From assembly GCF_004331255.1 (NCBI RefSeq), contig NZ_SJOF01000002.1, positions 310,001 to 374,000 of the forward strand: a stretch of DNA of 64,000 nt, read 5' to 3'. A model generated the notes under the pieces. It worked only from the letters and a program-made list of their open reading frames with translations. It searched no databases and was not told the origin of the DNA. This document shows positions 45,263-54,023 of the stretch, in pieces (position 1 is the stretch's first letter; each line of letters starts with the position of its first letter). The DNA comes from Acinetobacter sp. ANC 4173 (GTDB lineage Bacteria; Pseudomonadota; Gammaproteobacteria; Pseudomonadales; Moraxellaceae). The translations under genes were made by a program, and so were the position numbers.

Positions 45263-46924
45263 TTAAACGTCTACAGGGACAGCAAACAGCAAACGTCCTG
45301 ATGCCAATATTTTGTCATGATTTTTCAGTTCAAAACTGATCTTATGCGCTTTACGGCTGAGCACCAGTTCCACCGTTTGATAGGGTTGGATCAGTCCTTG
45401 AAATTTTAACTGCTCAAAACCATTGCACCACAGTAAATCTGCCCAGTTTTGTTTGGCAAAATGTTGAATAAATCCAATTTGCCCTACACCTGGATAAATC
45501 GGGAAGTTTGGGAAATGCCCTTTAAAGCACTCCAGCTCAGGAATAAATTCCAAAGCATAACTGATCTGCGTATCCTGAGATTGCTGCATCAACACCACAG
45601 GCAAGCTCATCGGTTGAAAGAGCGATTTTAAATACTGTTTATTCAATTTCGATTGTGCATTTTGTGGCATTTGCGTTAAGAAACGCCACTGCCGCGGAAT
45701 CGCGATACTTTCCAGTTTCTGTTGCAATTGTTTTTTCAGTTGTGCGGTAAAGGCGGCTTTGCCCTTTTCAGTGAGCAGCGCCCGAGCATCCTCGGTCAAC
45801 ACTGCCACCACCGCCAACATCTGACGCTGTTCTTTTTCATGAATTAAGACATGGCACTGCTGTATTTCAGCCAACTCAGCGATTTTTGCTTCAATCGCAT
45901 CGAGACTTAAACGCTTTTCTTCAAGTTTGACAATGCGATCCAAACGCCCCAACAACTGAAACGAACTTTTGGGATTATCTGCATCCACGACCTGTACTTT
46001 ATCTCCGGTCAAAATCCAATCCGCACTAAAGGCATGGTTGGTTTTGACGGCTAACTCTTGCTGCTCAGTGCACTTAATTTCGACATTGGCGAAGGGTGCC
46101 CATAGCGCATCATCTGCCTGACGGTGAGCAATCCCGCCTGTTTCAGAACTACCAAATACTTCAGTAATCGGACGGTTCAGTAAAGGACGCACGCCTGCAT
46201 CCAACTTTCCACCAGAGGAATAGACCCTATAGCAGTCTTGCAATACCACATCTGTGGTCCAGCGCTTCAGCAAAGCGGGACTGGAAATTACATAATTGGG
46301 CAGCTGCACATGGGCAATTTTCTTTTGAAGATCGACCACATCTTCAGGGAAAGCCAGTTGTTTTTGGTAAAAACTGCGTCCACTGGCTAAGGGCCATAAC
46401 AACTTAAACAACAAACCATAAATATGTTGATGGCTCACCGTAGCAATCGCAACCGCTTGCTCAGGCAAATCAAAACTGGCTTCCAAACCACTAACTTCAT
46501 TGAATAATTGTTGCAAGCTGCGCGGAATCTTTTTCGGTTGCCCTGTTGAACCCGAAGTATAGAAATACAGCTGTGCCTGATTGAGAAAGGCCGCATCAAA
46601 TTGAAGCTCGAAGGTTGACGCTGCTGTCGACGGCAAACGCTTTAAAAAATAAATCTGCTGTTCAGCCAGTTCTTTTTCTAAGTCGCTGACCCGATGTGGG
46701 GGTAACAACACTTGCTTGCCTGCTTGTAAGGCCGCAAACAACAACACTAAAAACTCATAACTGTCTTGTTGCCAAAGCGCCCATACAGGCTGTTCCAACT
46801 GCTGAATTTGCGCAGCTTGCTCAGCCACATCCAACCAAAAAGTGTGAAAGGACACAAAACTAGAGTCCGCCTGAATACACAGGGGACGCGATGAATGCAG
46901 ATGGTGCTGAAAATGACAAGACAT
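45263..46924 (-). CDS. AMP-ligase fused to a hotdog dehydratase (aryl starter activation)
   Basis: A 553-aa two-domain protein. Residues 1-430 are an adenylate-forming enzyme: P-loop YTSGSTGQPKKIPRS near 122-136, GSSETGG near 258, LTGDKV, and the C-terminal lysine motif QSKLNKQYLKSLF. Residues about 445-553 are a FabZ/ApeI-like hotdog with ECFKGHFPNFPIYPGVGQIGF (catalytic His about 472). The ligase presumably activates an aryl acid and loads it on an ACP; the hotdog domain gives the pathway a second dehydratase. No ribosome-binding site is seen before the ATG. It is separated from the upstream gene by 77 bp, the largest gap in the operon. Confidence 0.88.
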   Translation of the reverse strand: MSCHFQHHLHSSRPLCIQADSSFVSFHTFWLDVAEQAAQIQQLEQPVWALWQQDSYEFLVLLFAALQAGKQVLLPPHRVSDLEKELAEQQIYFLKRLPSTAASTFELQFDAAFLNQAQLYFYTSGSTGQPKKIPRSLQQLFNEVSGLEASFDLPEQAVAIATVSHQHIYGLLFKLLWPLASGRSFYQKQLAFPEDVVDLQKKIAHVQLPNYVISSPALLKRWTTDVVLQDCYRVYSSGGKLDAGVRPLLNRPITEVFGSSETGGIAHRQADDALWAPFANVEIKCTEQQELAVKTNHAFSADWILTGDKVQVVDADNPKSSFQLLGRLDRIVKLEEKRLSLDAIEAKIAELAEIQQCHVLIHEKEQRQMLAVVAVLTEDARALLTEKGKAAFTAQLKKQLQQKLESIAIPRQWRFLTQMPQNAQSKLNKQYLKSLFQPMSLPVVLMQQSQDTQISYALEFIPELECFKGHFPNFPIYPGVGQIGFIQHFAKQNWADLLWCNGFEQLKFQGLIQPYQTVELVLSRKAHKISFELKNHDKILASGRLLFAVPVDV

Positions 46925-47001
46925 ATAATTTGTTTTTAAAACCGTATTTCTAATCGCGATAGTTCGAGGCCACTGTTTCAGTTGCCCTGACCGAAAGGCT
47001 G

Positions 47002-47556
47002 TTATTTCTGTGCCTGATGTAGTCGCTGTTGACGTTTACGCAACACAAACTCACCCAGTAACAGTCCACCCATCAAGACGTAAGAGATCAAGCCGTTATA
47101 CAACACCCAAATCTTCATTGGTGCGAAAAAAACAGTGATCAACGCGATGACTGCATTGATGCAAAAAAAACCACACCAAACTTTGGTCACTTGACGGGTC
47201 CATTCTACCCCTTCTTTGGGTAGATTGGGCTCTACCAAACGTGCAAAACGTTCAATCATTGAAGGCGGTCGAATCAAGGTGCTGGCAAAAATAAACAGCG
47301 CCCCAAGACTCATAAAGACAGGATAGAGTTTCAGCCACGCATGATCTTTTAAAATCAAACTCAGCCCGCCACATAAAATGGCAAAACCTGTCAAGGGCCA
47401 CAGCAAAGCATTACCCTTACTTAATAGACGCAGGACGCCCAGTGCAATCAATACAGCACTGACCCAGACATACTGTCCATGTGCCAAAGCATAAGCCACA
47501 AAAAAAGGATAGAGGATCAATCCGACTCCTACTACCCCTTTTAAAATGTTGTTCAT
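47002..47556 (-). CDS. Small membrane protein of the aryl polyene cluster (COG4648-like)
   Basis: A 184-aa protein with five or six hydrophobic helices (GVGLILYPFFVAYALA, VWVSAVLIALGVLRLL, LYPVFMSLGALFIFAS, WCGFFCINAVIALITVFF, ALMGGLLLGEFVLRK-like end). Its ATG overlaps the ACP stop (ATGA). Proteins of this shape recur in aryl polyene and related clusters near the ACPs, but their role is not known. Confidence 0.75.
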   Translation of the reverse strand: MNNILKGVVGVGLILYPFFVAYALAHGQYVWVSAVLIALGVLRLLSKGNALLWPLTGFAILCGGLSLILKDHAWLKLYPVFMSLGALFIFASTLIRPPSMIERFARLVEPNLPKEGVEWTRQVTKVWCGFFCINAVIALITVFFAPMKIWVLYNGLISYVLMGGLLLGEFVLRKRQQRLHQAQK

Positions 47557-47801
47557 GCAGCAGACATATTCTGAATCACGACCACCACATCTTGCACGGT
47601 ACGCACATTTTTAAAGTCTTCAGGATTGACTTGTTTACCTGTCAGTTCTTTAATTTTAACAACTAAATCAATGGCATCAATACTATCAACATCAAGATCT
47701 GAAGCTAAGTTTGATTCTAACTGCACCTCTTCAGGTTCAATTTCAAACAGATCTTCCATCCATTCACGTAATTTTTCTAACACGGTTTCTTGTGCAAGCA
47801 T
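47553..47801 (-). CDS. Acyl carrier protein 1
   Basis: An 82-aa ACP with the 4'-phosphopantetheine attachment Ser40 in DLDVDSIDAIDLVVKI. Acidic, single domain. Preceded by GAGG. Carries the growing polyene or starter. Sits in tandem with a second, distinct ACP as is usual for aryl polyene clusters. Confidence 0.93.
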   Translation of the reverse strand: MLAQETVLEKLREWMEDLFEIEPEEVQLESNLASDLDVDSIDAIDLVVKIKELTGKQVNPEDFKNVRTVQDVVVVIQNMSAA

Positions 47802-47810
47802 AGCAACCTC

Positions 47811-48071
47811 TTATGCTGTTTTCTGTGCTTCAACCAAAGCCACTAAACTTTGAATTGATTTAAAATATTCTTTGGTATCTGCTGACTCTGCATTCAGATG
47901 AATGCCATAACGCTTTTTCAATGCCAAACCCAATTCTAAAGCATCAATCGAGTCCAAACCCAAACCATCACCAAACAAAGGCGCATCTGTATCAATATCT
48001 TCAATACGGATGTCTTCAAGGGCAAGGACATCAATAATCATTTGCTTTAATTCGTCAGCAAGATTGCTCAT
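47811..48071 (-). CDS. Acyl carrier protein 2
   Basis: An 86-aa ACP with phosphopantetheine site Ser41 in GLGLDSIDALELGLALK. It differs from the first ACP in helix III and in the GDGLG loop, which suggests a division of labour (starter versus extender). Overlaps the acyltransferase gene upstream by about 17 bp. Confidence 0.93.
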   Translation of the reverse strand: MSNLADELKQMIIDVLALEDIRIEDIDTDAPLFGDGLGLDSIDALELGLALKKRYGIHLNAESADTKEYFKSIQSLVALVEAQKTA

Positions 48072-48867
48072 TTACGGATAACTCTTGGTTAAAAAACCAC
48101 TGTAATTGTTGATTTAATTGACGCACATTTTTGGGATTGACCGTTACATCATCCAATACGTCTTCCACTCGGATCGCATCCAACACTTTCACATGGATAT
48201 GGAAAGGCTGTTCTGGAATGTGATACCACTTTTCATTTTTGGTCAGGGTTGATGGCGTGCAGGTAATCAACACAGGGCGAATCGGCACCCCTGCACGCAG
48301 GGCAATATTGGCCGCACCACGCTGAAAGTCATTCAGCTGCTCACCTTTTGCTGTCCGCGTCCCTTCAGGAAAGATCAACAAAGACGCCGCATGATCCTGC
48401 TGTAGTTTGTGTACGCAGTCCTGAATAAATTGTTCAGAACCTGCATTTAAAATATAGCCCGCACTTTGCACTGGGCCTTTGGTAAATGGATTCGACCACA
48501 GCGCCTGCTTGACCACACAGTTTGCTTGTTCCATTAAACCAATTAAAACCACTACGTCAATCAGTGTCGGATGATTGGCAATCACCAACTCCTGCTGGCT
48601 GTGCTGTAGTTTATCTAAGCCTTCAACCGTATAGGTCATGATGCCCAGTTTCACCATCATTTCGGTGAAACCTTTAAAACTGTGCTTAATCACCTTCTGA
48701 GTGCGCTGCTTTCGAAGTTCAAGGTCTGCTGAACTCAGCTTGACCAGCGGTGCAATCAAACCACCAATCGCCACGCCGCCTAAGCCAAAACTGGCAAAAC
48801 TAAACCCTGTCGCCCCAACGCGCCAGACATAGTTGGCTTTTTGCTTGATTCGATTTAATTTCAGCAT
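48055..48867 (-). CDS. PlsC-family 1-acylglycerol-3-phosphate-type acyltransferase
   Basis: About 270 aa. It has the PlsC motifs: catalytic H-x-x-x-x-D in IANHPTLIDVV near residue 98, and FPEGTRTAKG near 168. A hydrophobic N-terminal segment (GATGFSFASFGLGGVAIGGLI) anchors it to the inner membrane. It probably acylates the lipid carrier of the polyene. Start could be GTG 48876 or ATG 48867; both overlap the previous gene. Confidence 0.87.
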   Translation of the reverse strand: MLKLNRIKQKANYVWRVGATGFSFASFGLGGVAIGGLIAPLVKLSSADLELRKQRTQKVIKHSFKGFTEMMVKLGIMTYTVEGLDKLQHSQQELVIANHPTLIDVVVLIGLMEQANCVVKQALWSNPFTKGPVQSAGYILNAGSEQFIQDCVHKLQQDHAASLLIFPEGTRTAKGEQLNDFQRGAANIALRAGVPIRPVLITCTPSTLTKNEKWYHIPEQPFHIHVKVLDAIRVEDVLDDVTVNPKNVRQLNQQLQWFFNQELSVNEQSC

Positions 48868-49481
48868 TTCGTCCACGCTTCAGATTCAGTTTGCTCAGGA
48901 TTATTCCAAAACGTGTTAAATGCTAAAGCCTGCTGATAAGCTGGCGTTGAATCCGTATGCTTTGGCGTCAATATCAAATTGGCAGGCGCTAACGAAATAA
49001 TCGCTACCATCGCAAAAGTAGCAAATGGCTGATGCTCGATATAAATTTCCGACAAGGCTTCATCATAATACAACAGCAAAACATGACGGGCTTCAGGCAT
49101 TGTTTTTAGCCACGCATAGGCTTCAATCAGCCCATCATTCCACGAACCTGCCAAACTGGTCGCAGGTGTCGTATCCTGACATAAAATGGAATAGAGGCCT
49201 GAAATTGCATTATGTACCGACGTTGAAAATTGAGTCGGTGAAGGGGTTTGCTCGCTTAACACATCTTCTAGAATATTCAGTGTTTTTGCTTCATCGCCAT
49301 ATTGTGACACCCAAACAATATAATCGACATTACGGGTGTCCAAAGTCTGCATGGCACTATTCAACGCCAGTTTTGCAAGATTCGATAAGCGTCGGCGTTG
49401 CATCGCAGGAATTTTTTCTATAGCTGGTAATTCTTGATCAACCGAACTCATATTCAAGCGGGATATGTGGAGTTGCATCAT
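48861..49481 (-). CDS. Beta-ketoacyl synthase-like chain length factor
   Basis: A 206-aa protein like the N-terminal half of ketosynthases, of the PF13723 (CLF) type found in aryl polyene clusters. It shows FSTSVHNAISGLYSILCQ and SLAGSWNDGLIEAYAW, but lacks the active-site Cys and the His pair and ends before a full ketosynthase fold. Expected to pair with a complete ketosynthase and set the polyene length (ApeC-like role). First gene of the operon, with a promoter about 40 bp upstream. Confidence 0.82.
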   Translation of the reverse strand: MMQLHISRLNMSSVDQELPAIEKIPAMQRRRLSNLAKLALNSAMQTLDTRNVDYIVWVSQYGDEAKTLNILEDVLSEQTPSPTQFSTSVHNAISGLYSILCQDTTPATSLAGSWNDGLIEAYAWLKTMPEARHVLLLYYDEALSEIYIEHQPFATFAMVAIISLAPANLILTPKHTDSTPAYQQALAFNTFWNNPEQTESEAWTKC

Positions 49482-50252
49482 AATTAGCAGTATTAAGAAT
49501 GAAATATTATCAATGCCAAATTATAGCATTTACAAAAAAATAACACAAAACAACAACTTTAAGCATTAACTTAAATAATTCAATCAAGTTAAAGCAACGG
49601 AATTTTAAAATAAATCGACTAACAAAAACTAGCCAGCATTATTCTATCAAATAGTCTTTTCAAATTGAATAGTTTTCCATAGCTGCGTATTAGTTAAATT
49701 TTTTTATACCTACTAAATCCATATAATCCAACCACTTAATACAAATATAAATGATATCAATCGCAGCAGGTCGCAAGTCTTTTAAATTTCAATTATAAAA
49801 GCATCAAAAGAATACAAAATCAGTGCATAACAAAATGCTGTTTAAAATTTGATAGTACATATTTGATATTAATCAAACTTCAGTCATCTTGACTATCTGG
49901 CATGATTAATTCTGAACATTAACTTCTTCGCACGCCATATAATAAATTTTGATCAAGCCTATTCATTTACTGTTTTATTTAAATAGCCGAATCAGCCCAC
50001 ATCATCAAAGCAATACGATTAAGTCCTCTTTAGAGAAAATCAATCTACGTCTCTTTAAACACTTAAAACGATAAAAATTTGTAATATATCAACTCTTAAA
50101 CAGACTTACGCACTCACTGTCGTGGGAGCAACAATTAAATTATTTGACAGTTGATAGGGACCAATATACATATATATTCATAACTTTTAATCAGCAACAT
50201 AGTATACTGCACCTGCTCTATTTGCTCACCCCTTACCTACTGCCCAGAGACT
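49482..50252. other. AT-rich intergenic region, 771 bp
   Basis: Between the divergent aryl polyene operon and the DUF1615 gene. It contains the operon promoter at its left end and presumably a plus-strand promoter at its right end. No open frame longer than about 60 codons that looks coding, no repeat array and no RNA fold that I can support. The length and AT richness make it a candidate for H-NS-type silencing. Confidence 0.55.
49520..49548 (-). promoter_or_regulatory. Promoter of the aryl polyene operon
   Basis: On the reverse strand: -35 TTGTGT (49543-49548), 17-bp spacer, then extended -10 TGCTATAAT (49520-49528). Transcription would begin near 49513, about 32 bp before the first start codon. 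Confidence 0.65.
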
Positions 50253-51467
50253 ATGAGAAAAACTGCTTTTCATGTATCCCTAATTCAATCACTAAAGCCA
50301 TTCAGTGTATTAGCACTCTCATTTAGTCTTATTGCCTGTGGTGATCACTCATGGTGGAAGAATGACGAGCCAACATTAGACAGTGATCAGATTAAAGGTC
50401 TCATTCCATCACGTGCGAAAGACCGTAGTTCTTGGGCTAAAGATATTTTCGACATTACCGAACAGTTGGGTATTCCGCAAACCAAAGAGAATATTTGCAG
50501 CATTGTGGCCGTAGTCGATCAAGAATCTAACTTTGTTGCCGATCCTAAAGTGCCAGGTTTGGGTGAAAAAGCAGTGAAGGAGGTGCAAGACCGCCTCACT
50601 GAAAAATTTACTGATAAATTGGGTGAAACTATTGGTGGCACCGTCGCTGGTTATTTTGAAGAAGTTTTAAAAACACAACCAAGCCCTGAAGATAACTATT
50701 TAAGTCAAATGCGCCGCGTACAAACCGAGCGCCAATTAGACGAACTTTACCGTGAAATTTTCGACTATATGTCGCAGCATTATCATGTTAGTGCACTTAC
50801 TGGCGCGGCCAAACTGGTTGGACAAGATGTTGGTGAAAAAATGAATCCAATTACCACATTAGGTTCTATGCAGGTCCACATTGGTTATGCCAAAGCACAT
50901 AAACGTCAAGGTGGCAATATTGCGGAGTTACGTACCGATTTATACAGCCAATACGGCGGACTATATTACGGTATTCACCGTTTAATGATGTATCCAACGG
51001 ACTATGACAAGTCAATTTACCGTTTCGCCGATTACAACTCAGGGATGTATTCAAGTCGTAATGCCGCTTTCCAAAGTATGTTAAATGACTTGACTGAAGC
51101 CGAACTCAGCCTTGACGGTGACCTATTACTTTATAATAAAGATGGTTCTGTACGTTCAGCAAACAGCGAGTCGGAACGTGAGTTAATCAATGTATTTGCT
51201 CAAAATAATGTTTTAGTCACGCCTCGCCAAATTCGCAGTGATTTGAAAAAAGAAAAAGAGAAAGATTTTGAAGAAACCGCGACATACCGCGCAGTGACCA
51301 AATTATATGAAGAAAAAACAGGCAAAAAGGCATTTTATGCCATGATGCCTCAAGTGGTCATTTCTGGACCCAAATTAAGCCGTGATTATAATACCAACTG
51401 GTTTGCCAGCCGTGTGAATGGACGTTATGAAACATGTATGCAACGGGCGAAACGCATAAAAATCTAG
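50253..51467 (+). CDS. DUF1615 lipoprotein (lysozyme-like)
   Basis: A 404-aa protein with lipoprotein signal (VLALSFSLIACGD; lipid-attachment Cys29). The mature region has the lysozyme-superfamily look of DUF1615: a conserved Glu in VAVVDQESNFVADPKVPGLG and an aromatic-rich active-site region (YSQYGGLYYGIHRLMMYPTDYDKSIYRFADYNSGMYSSRNAAF). It may act on or bind peptidoglycan from the outer membrane. The HAD hydrolase gene overlaps its 3' end by 34 bp. Confidence 0.8.
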   Translation: MRKTAFHVSLIQSLKPFSVLALSFSLIACGDHSWWKNDEPTLDSDQIKGLIPSRAKDRSSWAKDIFDITEQLGIPQTKENICSIVAVVDQESNFVADPKVPGLGEKAVKEVQDRLTEKFTDKLGETIGGTVAGYFEEVLKTQPSPEDNYLSQMRRVQTERQLDELYREIFDYMSQHYHVSALTGAAKLVGQDVGEKMNPITTLGSMQVHIGYAKAHKRQGGNIAELRTDLYSQYGGLYYGIHRLMMYPTDYDKSIYRFADYNSGMYSSRNAAFQSMLNDLTEAELSLDGDLLLYNKDGSVRSANSESERELINVFAQNNVLVTPRQIRSDLKKEKEKDFEETATYRAVTKLYEEKTGKKAFYAMMPQVVISGPKLSRDYNTNWFASRVNGRYETCMQRAKRIKI

Positions 51468-52081
51468 CATTATTCGATTTTGATGGCACTTTGTACAAAA
51501 AAGACAGCTTTACTGGCTTTATTTTTTATGCACTCTCCACGCGACACATTGTTAAACAAGGCTTGAAACTCCTGCCATGGATTCAAGCTTATTACCTCAA
51601 TGTTTATCCAGCACATGCCATGCGACCAAAATTATTTTATGGCATGTTTAAGGACGCAGATTATGCTGAAATTCAACAAATTGCTAAAGAATATGCACAT
51701 CAACTGATGCACGAATTAGACCCTAAATTTATTGAGCAATTGCGACAGCATCAAGCACTTGGGCATGATGTGGTTTTGGTTTCAGCATCAGTCGATTTAT
51801 ATTTAAAACCATTATGCCAATTATTGTCGATTAATCTTATTTGTACTGAAACTGAAATTCAAGATGGTCGACTTACAGGATATTATCAATCTGCCGACTG
51901 TAGTCGAATTGAAAAGAAGAAGCGTATTTCTCAGCAATACCCCGTGGCTGAATATGCCAGCATTTACGCTTATGGCAATAGTGAAGAAGATCTCGAAATG
52001 TTCAGCCTGGCTCAATACACCTATATGGTAGGACGAGACCAGAAACTTCCAGCTTTGCCAGCTCATTTAAAAATGGCTTAA
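51434..52081 (+). CDS. HAD-IB family hydrolase
   Basis: A 215-aa phosphatase of HAD subfamily IB. The nucleophile motif is LALFDFDGTLYKKDSF, motif II is VVLVSASVDLYL, and motif III/IV is ASIYAYGNSEEDLEMF. This group includes SerB-like and phosphatidylglycerophosphatase-C-like enzymes; the substrate is not evident. Start ATG 51434 lies within the DUF1615 gene; no strong ribosome-binding site. Confidence 0.87.
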   Translation: MYATGETHKNLALFDFDGTLYKKDSFTGFIFYALSTRHIVKQGLKLLPWIQAYYLNVYPAHAMRPKLFYGMFKDADYAEIQQIAKEYAHQLMHELDPKFIEQLRQHQALGHDVVLVSASVDLYLKPLCQLLSINLICTETEIQDGRLTGYYQSADCSRIEKKKRISQQYPVAEYASIYAYGNSEEDLEMFSLAQYTYMVGRDQKLPALPAHLKMA

Positions 52082-52111
52082 GCTCCAATATCAGTTTTAA
52101 TTTTCAAGCAT

Positions 52112-52140
52112 AAAAAAAGCCAACTAACTGTTGGCTTTTT
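52112..52140. terminator. Bidirectional terminator between HAD gene and grxD
   Basis: AAAAAAAGCCAAC-taact-GTTGGCTTTTT: perfect stem with A and T runs, between convergent genes. Confidence 0.92.
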
Positions 52141-52155
52141 ACCACATCCAATTAC

Positions 52156-52497
52156 TTATGCTTCTGGTGCAGGGCTGTATTGCTCAACTAAAGGCTTCAA
52201 TTCACCTTTTTGGAACATATCAAGCATAATATCGCTACCACCGATCAACTCACCGTTAATCCACAATTGTGGAAATGTCGGCCAGTTCGCAATACGTGGT
52301 AATGTTGCACGAATATCTGGGTTTTCTAGAATATTAACATAAGCAAATGGACGACCAATTTGACTGAGTGCTTCTACCGCACGAGCAGAAAAACCACACT
52401 GTGGAAATTGTGGCGTGCCTTTCATATAAAGAAGAACTGCGTGTTTAGCAATCTGGTCACGAATTAACGCTTCTGTATCGCGTGTTTGTTCAGTCAT
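52156..52497 (-). CDS. grxD: Monothiol glutaredoxin (CGFS type)
   Basis: A 113-aa Grx4-type glutaredoxin with the CGFS active site (PQCGFSARAV) and glutathione-binding residues (WPTFPQLWINGELIGGSDIML). Known role: iron-sulphur cluster carriage with BolA partners. Start at 52497 (MTEQTRD) is chosen because GAGG lies 8 bp upstream; a longer frame from 52536 has no support. Confidence 0.95.
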   Translation of the reverse strand: MTEQTRDTEALIRDQIAKHAVLLYMKGTPQFPQCGFSARAVEALSQIGRPFAYVNILENPDIRATLPRIANWPTFPQLWINGELIGGSDIMLDMFQKGELKPLVEQYSPAPEA

Positions 52498-52736
52498 TGA
52501 TGAATCCTCAACTAATCTGCCTTGCATTATACCCAAAACACAACAAAACAGTATGCTTAAAGCAATATTTCCAGTTTTATTTACATTCAGGCTTTAATTC
52601 TAGATGAGATTTTGCTTATATAGGGTTTGTTTTTCAGTTCTACCCAGAATTGTAAAATCAATCCACTAACATCGCCCTACTTTCGGTAAGCCGATGCTAG
52701 TGAAGTCTATTATTTCTTTTCAAATACGAGTTAGTT

Positions 52737-53948
52737 ATGAATACCTTTACTCAAGCCCCTATACAAACTGATCAACCATCTCATTTGATGCCTGTATTTG
52801 GCCGTCAGCCGATCAGCTTTGTCCGAGGTCGAGGAACGTATTTATACACCGCAGACGGAACTGAGTATTTAGATGCCTTAACGGGTATTGCTGTTTGCGG
52901 TTTAGGGCACTCTCATCCCGAAGTAACTCAAGCTATTGCAGAACAAGCGGGTACGCTTATTCATACCAGCAACTTATTTGAAGTCCCTTGGCAAACTGCT
53001 GCTGCACAAAAACTTGCACAAGTTGCAGGCATGGAAGAAGTATTTTTCTCGAACAGTGGTGCAGAATCGAATGAAGGCGCAATCAAAATTGCGCGTAAAT
53101 TCGGATACTTACAAGGTATTGCAACACCTAAAATTATTGTCGCAGATCATTCTTTTCATGGTCGTACCTTAGCGACTTTATCTGCTACAGGAAATAAGAA
53201 AGTCCAAGAAGGCTTTGGACCTTTGGTTACAGGTTTTATTCACGTACCTTTTGGTGACGTAGAAGCCATTGAAGAAGCTGCAATTCAACACCCAGATATC
53301 GTGGCTATTTTGATTGAACCCATTCAAGGTGAAGGTGGTGTAAATACTGCACCGCAAGGCTTTAGTTATTTAGAAGATATTCGTCGTATCTGTAATCAAC
53401 ACAATTGGTTAATGATGCTTGATGAAGTTCAAACAGGGAATGGTCGTACAGGTAAATATTTTGCCTATCAACACACCAATATTGTGCCAGATGTGCTCAC
53501 CACTGCAAAAGGCTTAGGCAATGGCTTCCCTATTGGTGCTGTCATGACTCAAGGTCGTGGTGTAGGTGTGCTCACTGCTGGAAACCATGGTTCAACGTAT
53601 AGTGGCACGGCTCTAGGTTCACGTGTGGTTTACACCGTGATTGATGTCATTGAGAAAGAAAACTTACTTGAAAATGCAGCAAATATGGGAAGCTATATTG
53701 TTCAGCAGTTGGCACAACAGCTTTCTGATCAAAAAGTAGCAGTGCGTGGTTTTGGATTGATGATTGGTATCGAGTTACCAAAACCATGTGCAGAATTGGT
53801 TCATATTGCACGTGATGAATATCAACTCATTATTAATGTCACTGCCGGTTCAGTGGTACGTTTATTGCCCCCATTAAATATCACGCAAGAGCAAGCCGAT
53901 CAACTGATTCAACGTTTAGTGAGTATGATTCAAGCTTATCTTGCTTAA
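52737..53948 (+). CDS. argD: Acetylornithine / succinyldiaminopimelate aminotransferase
   Basis: A 403-aa class III PLP aminotransferase. Signatures: FSNSGAESNEGAIKIARKFG, FHGRTLATLSATG, LIEPIQGEGGV, LDEVQTGNGRTG and the PLP lysine in TTAKGLGNGFPIGA near 255. Matches ArgD of arginine biosynthesis (and lysine biosynthesis) in length and motifs. Single gene, convergent with a LysR gene across a double hairpin. Confidence 0.93.
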   Translation: MNTFTQAPIQTDQPSHLMPVFGRQPISFVRGRGTYLYTADGTEYLDALTGIAVCGLGHSHPEVTQAIAEQAGTLIHTSNLFEVPWQTAAAQKLAQVAGMEEVFFSNSGAESNEGAIKIARKFGYLQGIATPKIIVADHSFHGRTLATLSATGNKKVQEGFGPLVTGFIHVPFGDVEAIEEAAIQHPDIVAILIEPIQGEGGVNTAPQGFSYLEDIRRICNQHNWLMMLDEVQTGNGRTGKYFAYQHTNIVPDVLTTAKGLGNGFPIGAVMTQGRGVGVLTAGNHGSTYSGTALGSRVVYTVIDVIEKENLLENAANMGSYIVQQLAQQLSDQKVAVRGFGLMIGIELPKPCAELVHIARDEYQLIINVTAGSVVRLLPPLNITQEQADQLIQRLVSMIQAYLA

Positions 53949-53954
53949 TGACAC

Positions 53955-53980
53955 GGCGATGTAAAACACATTACATCGCC
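53955..53980 (+). terminator. Perfect hairpin after argD
   Basis: GGCGATGTAA-aacaca-TTACATCGCC: 10-bp perfect stem without a T run, 4 bp upstream of a canonical terminator. It may protect the mRNA 3' end or be a processing site. Confidence 0.4.
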
Positions 53981-53984
53981 TAAC

Positions 53985-54014
53985 AAAAAAAGCCGCGTTT
54001 AGCGGCTTTTTTAT
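53985..54014. terminator. Bidirectional terminator between argD and LysR gene
   Basis: AAAAAAAGCCGC-gttta-GCGGCTTTTTTATT: strong stem with A and T runs on both sides. Confidence 0.92.
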
Positions 54015-54023
54015 TTCAGCTTT

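Noticed and set aside
49025-49423. Plus-strand 132-codon open frame
   Set aside because: Antisense to the chain-length-factor gene, with no protein-like motif pattern.
49482-50252. Small coding gene near 50144
   Set aside because: The short frame overlaps the DUF1615 start in another frame and lacks coding character.
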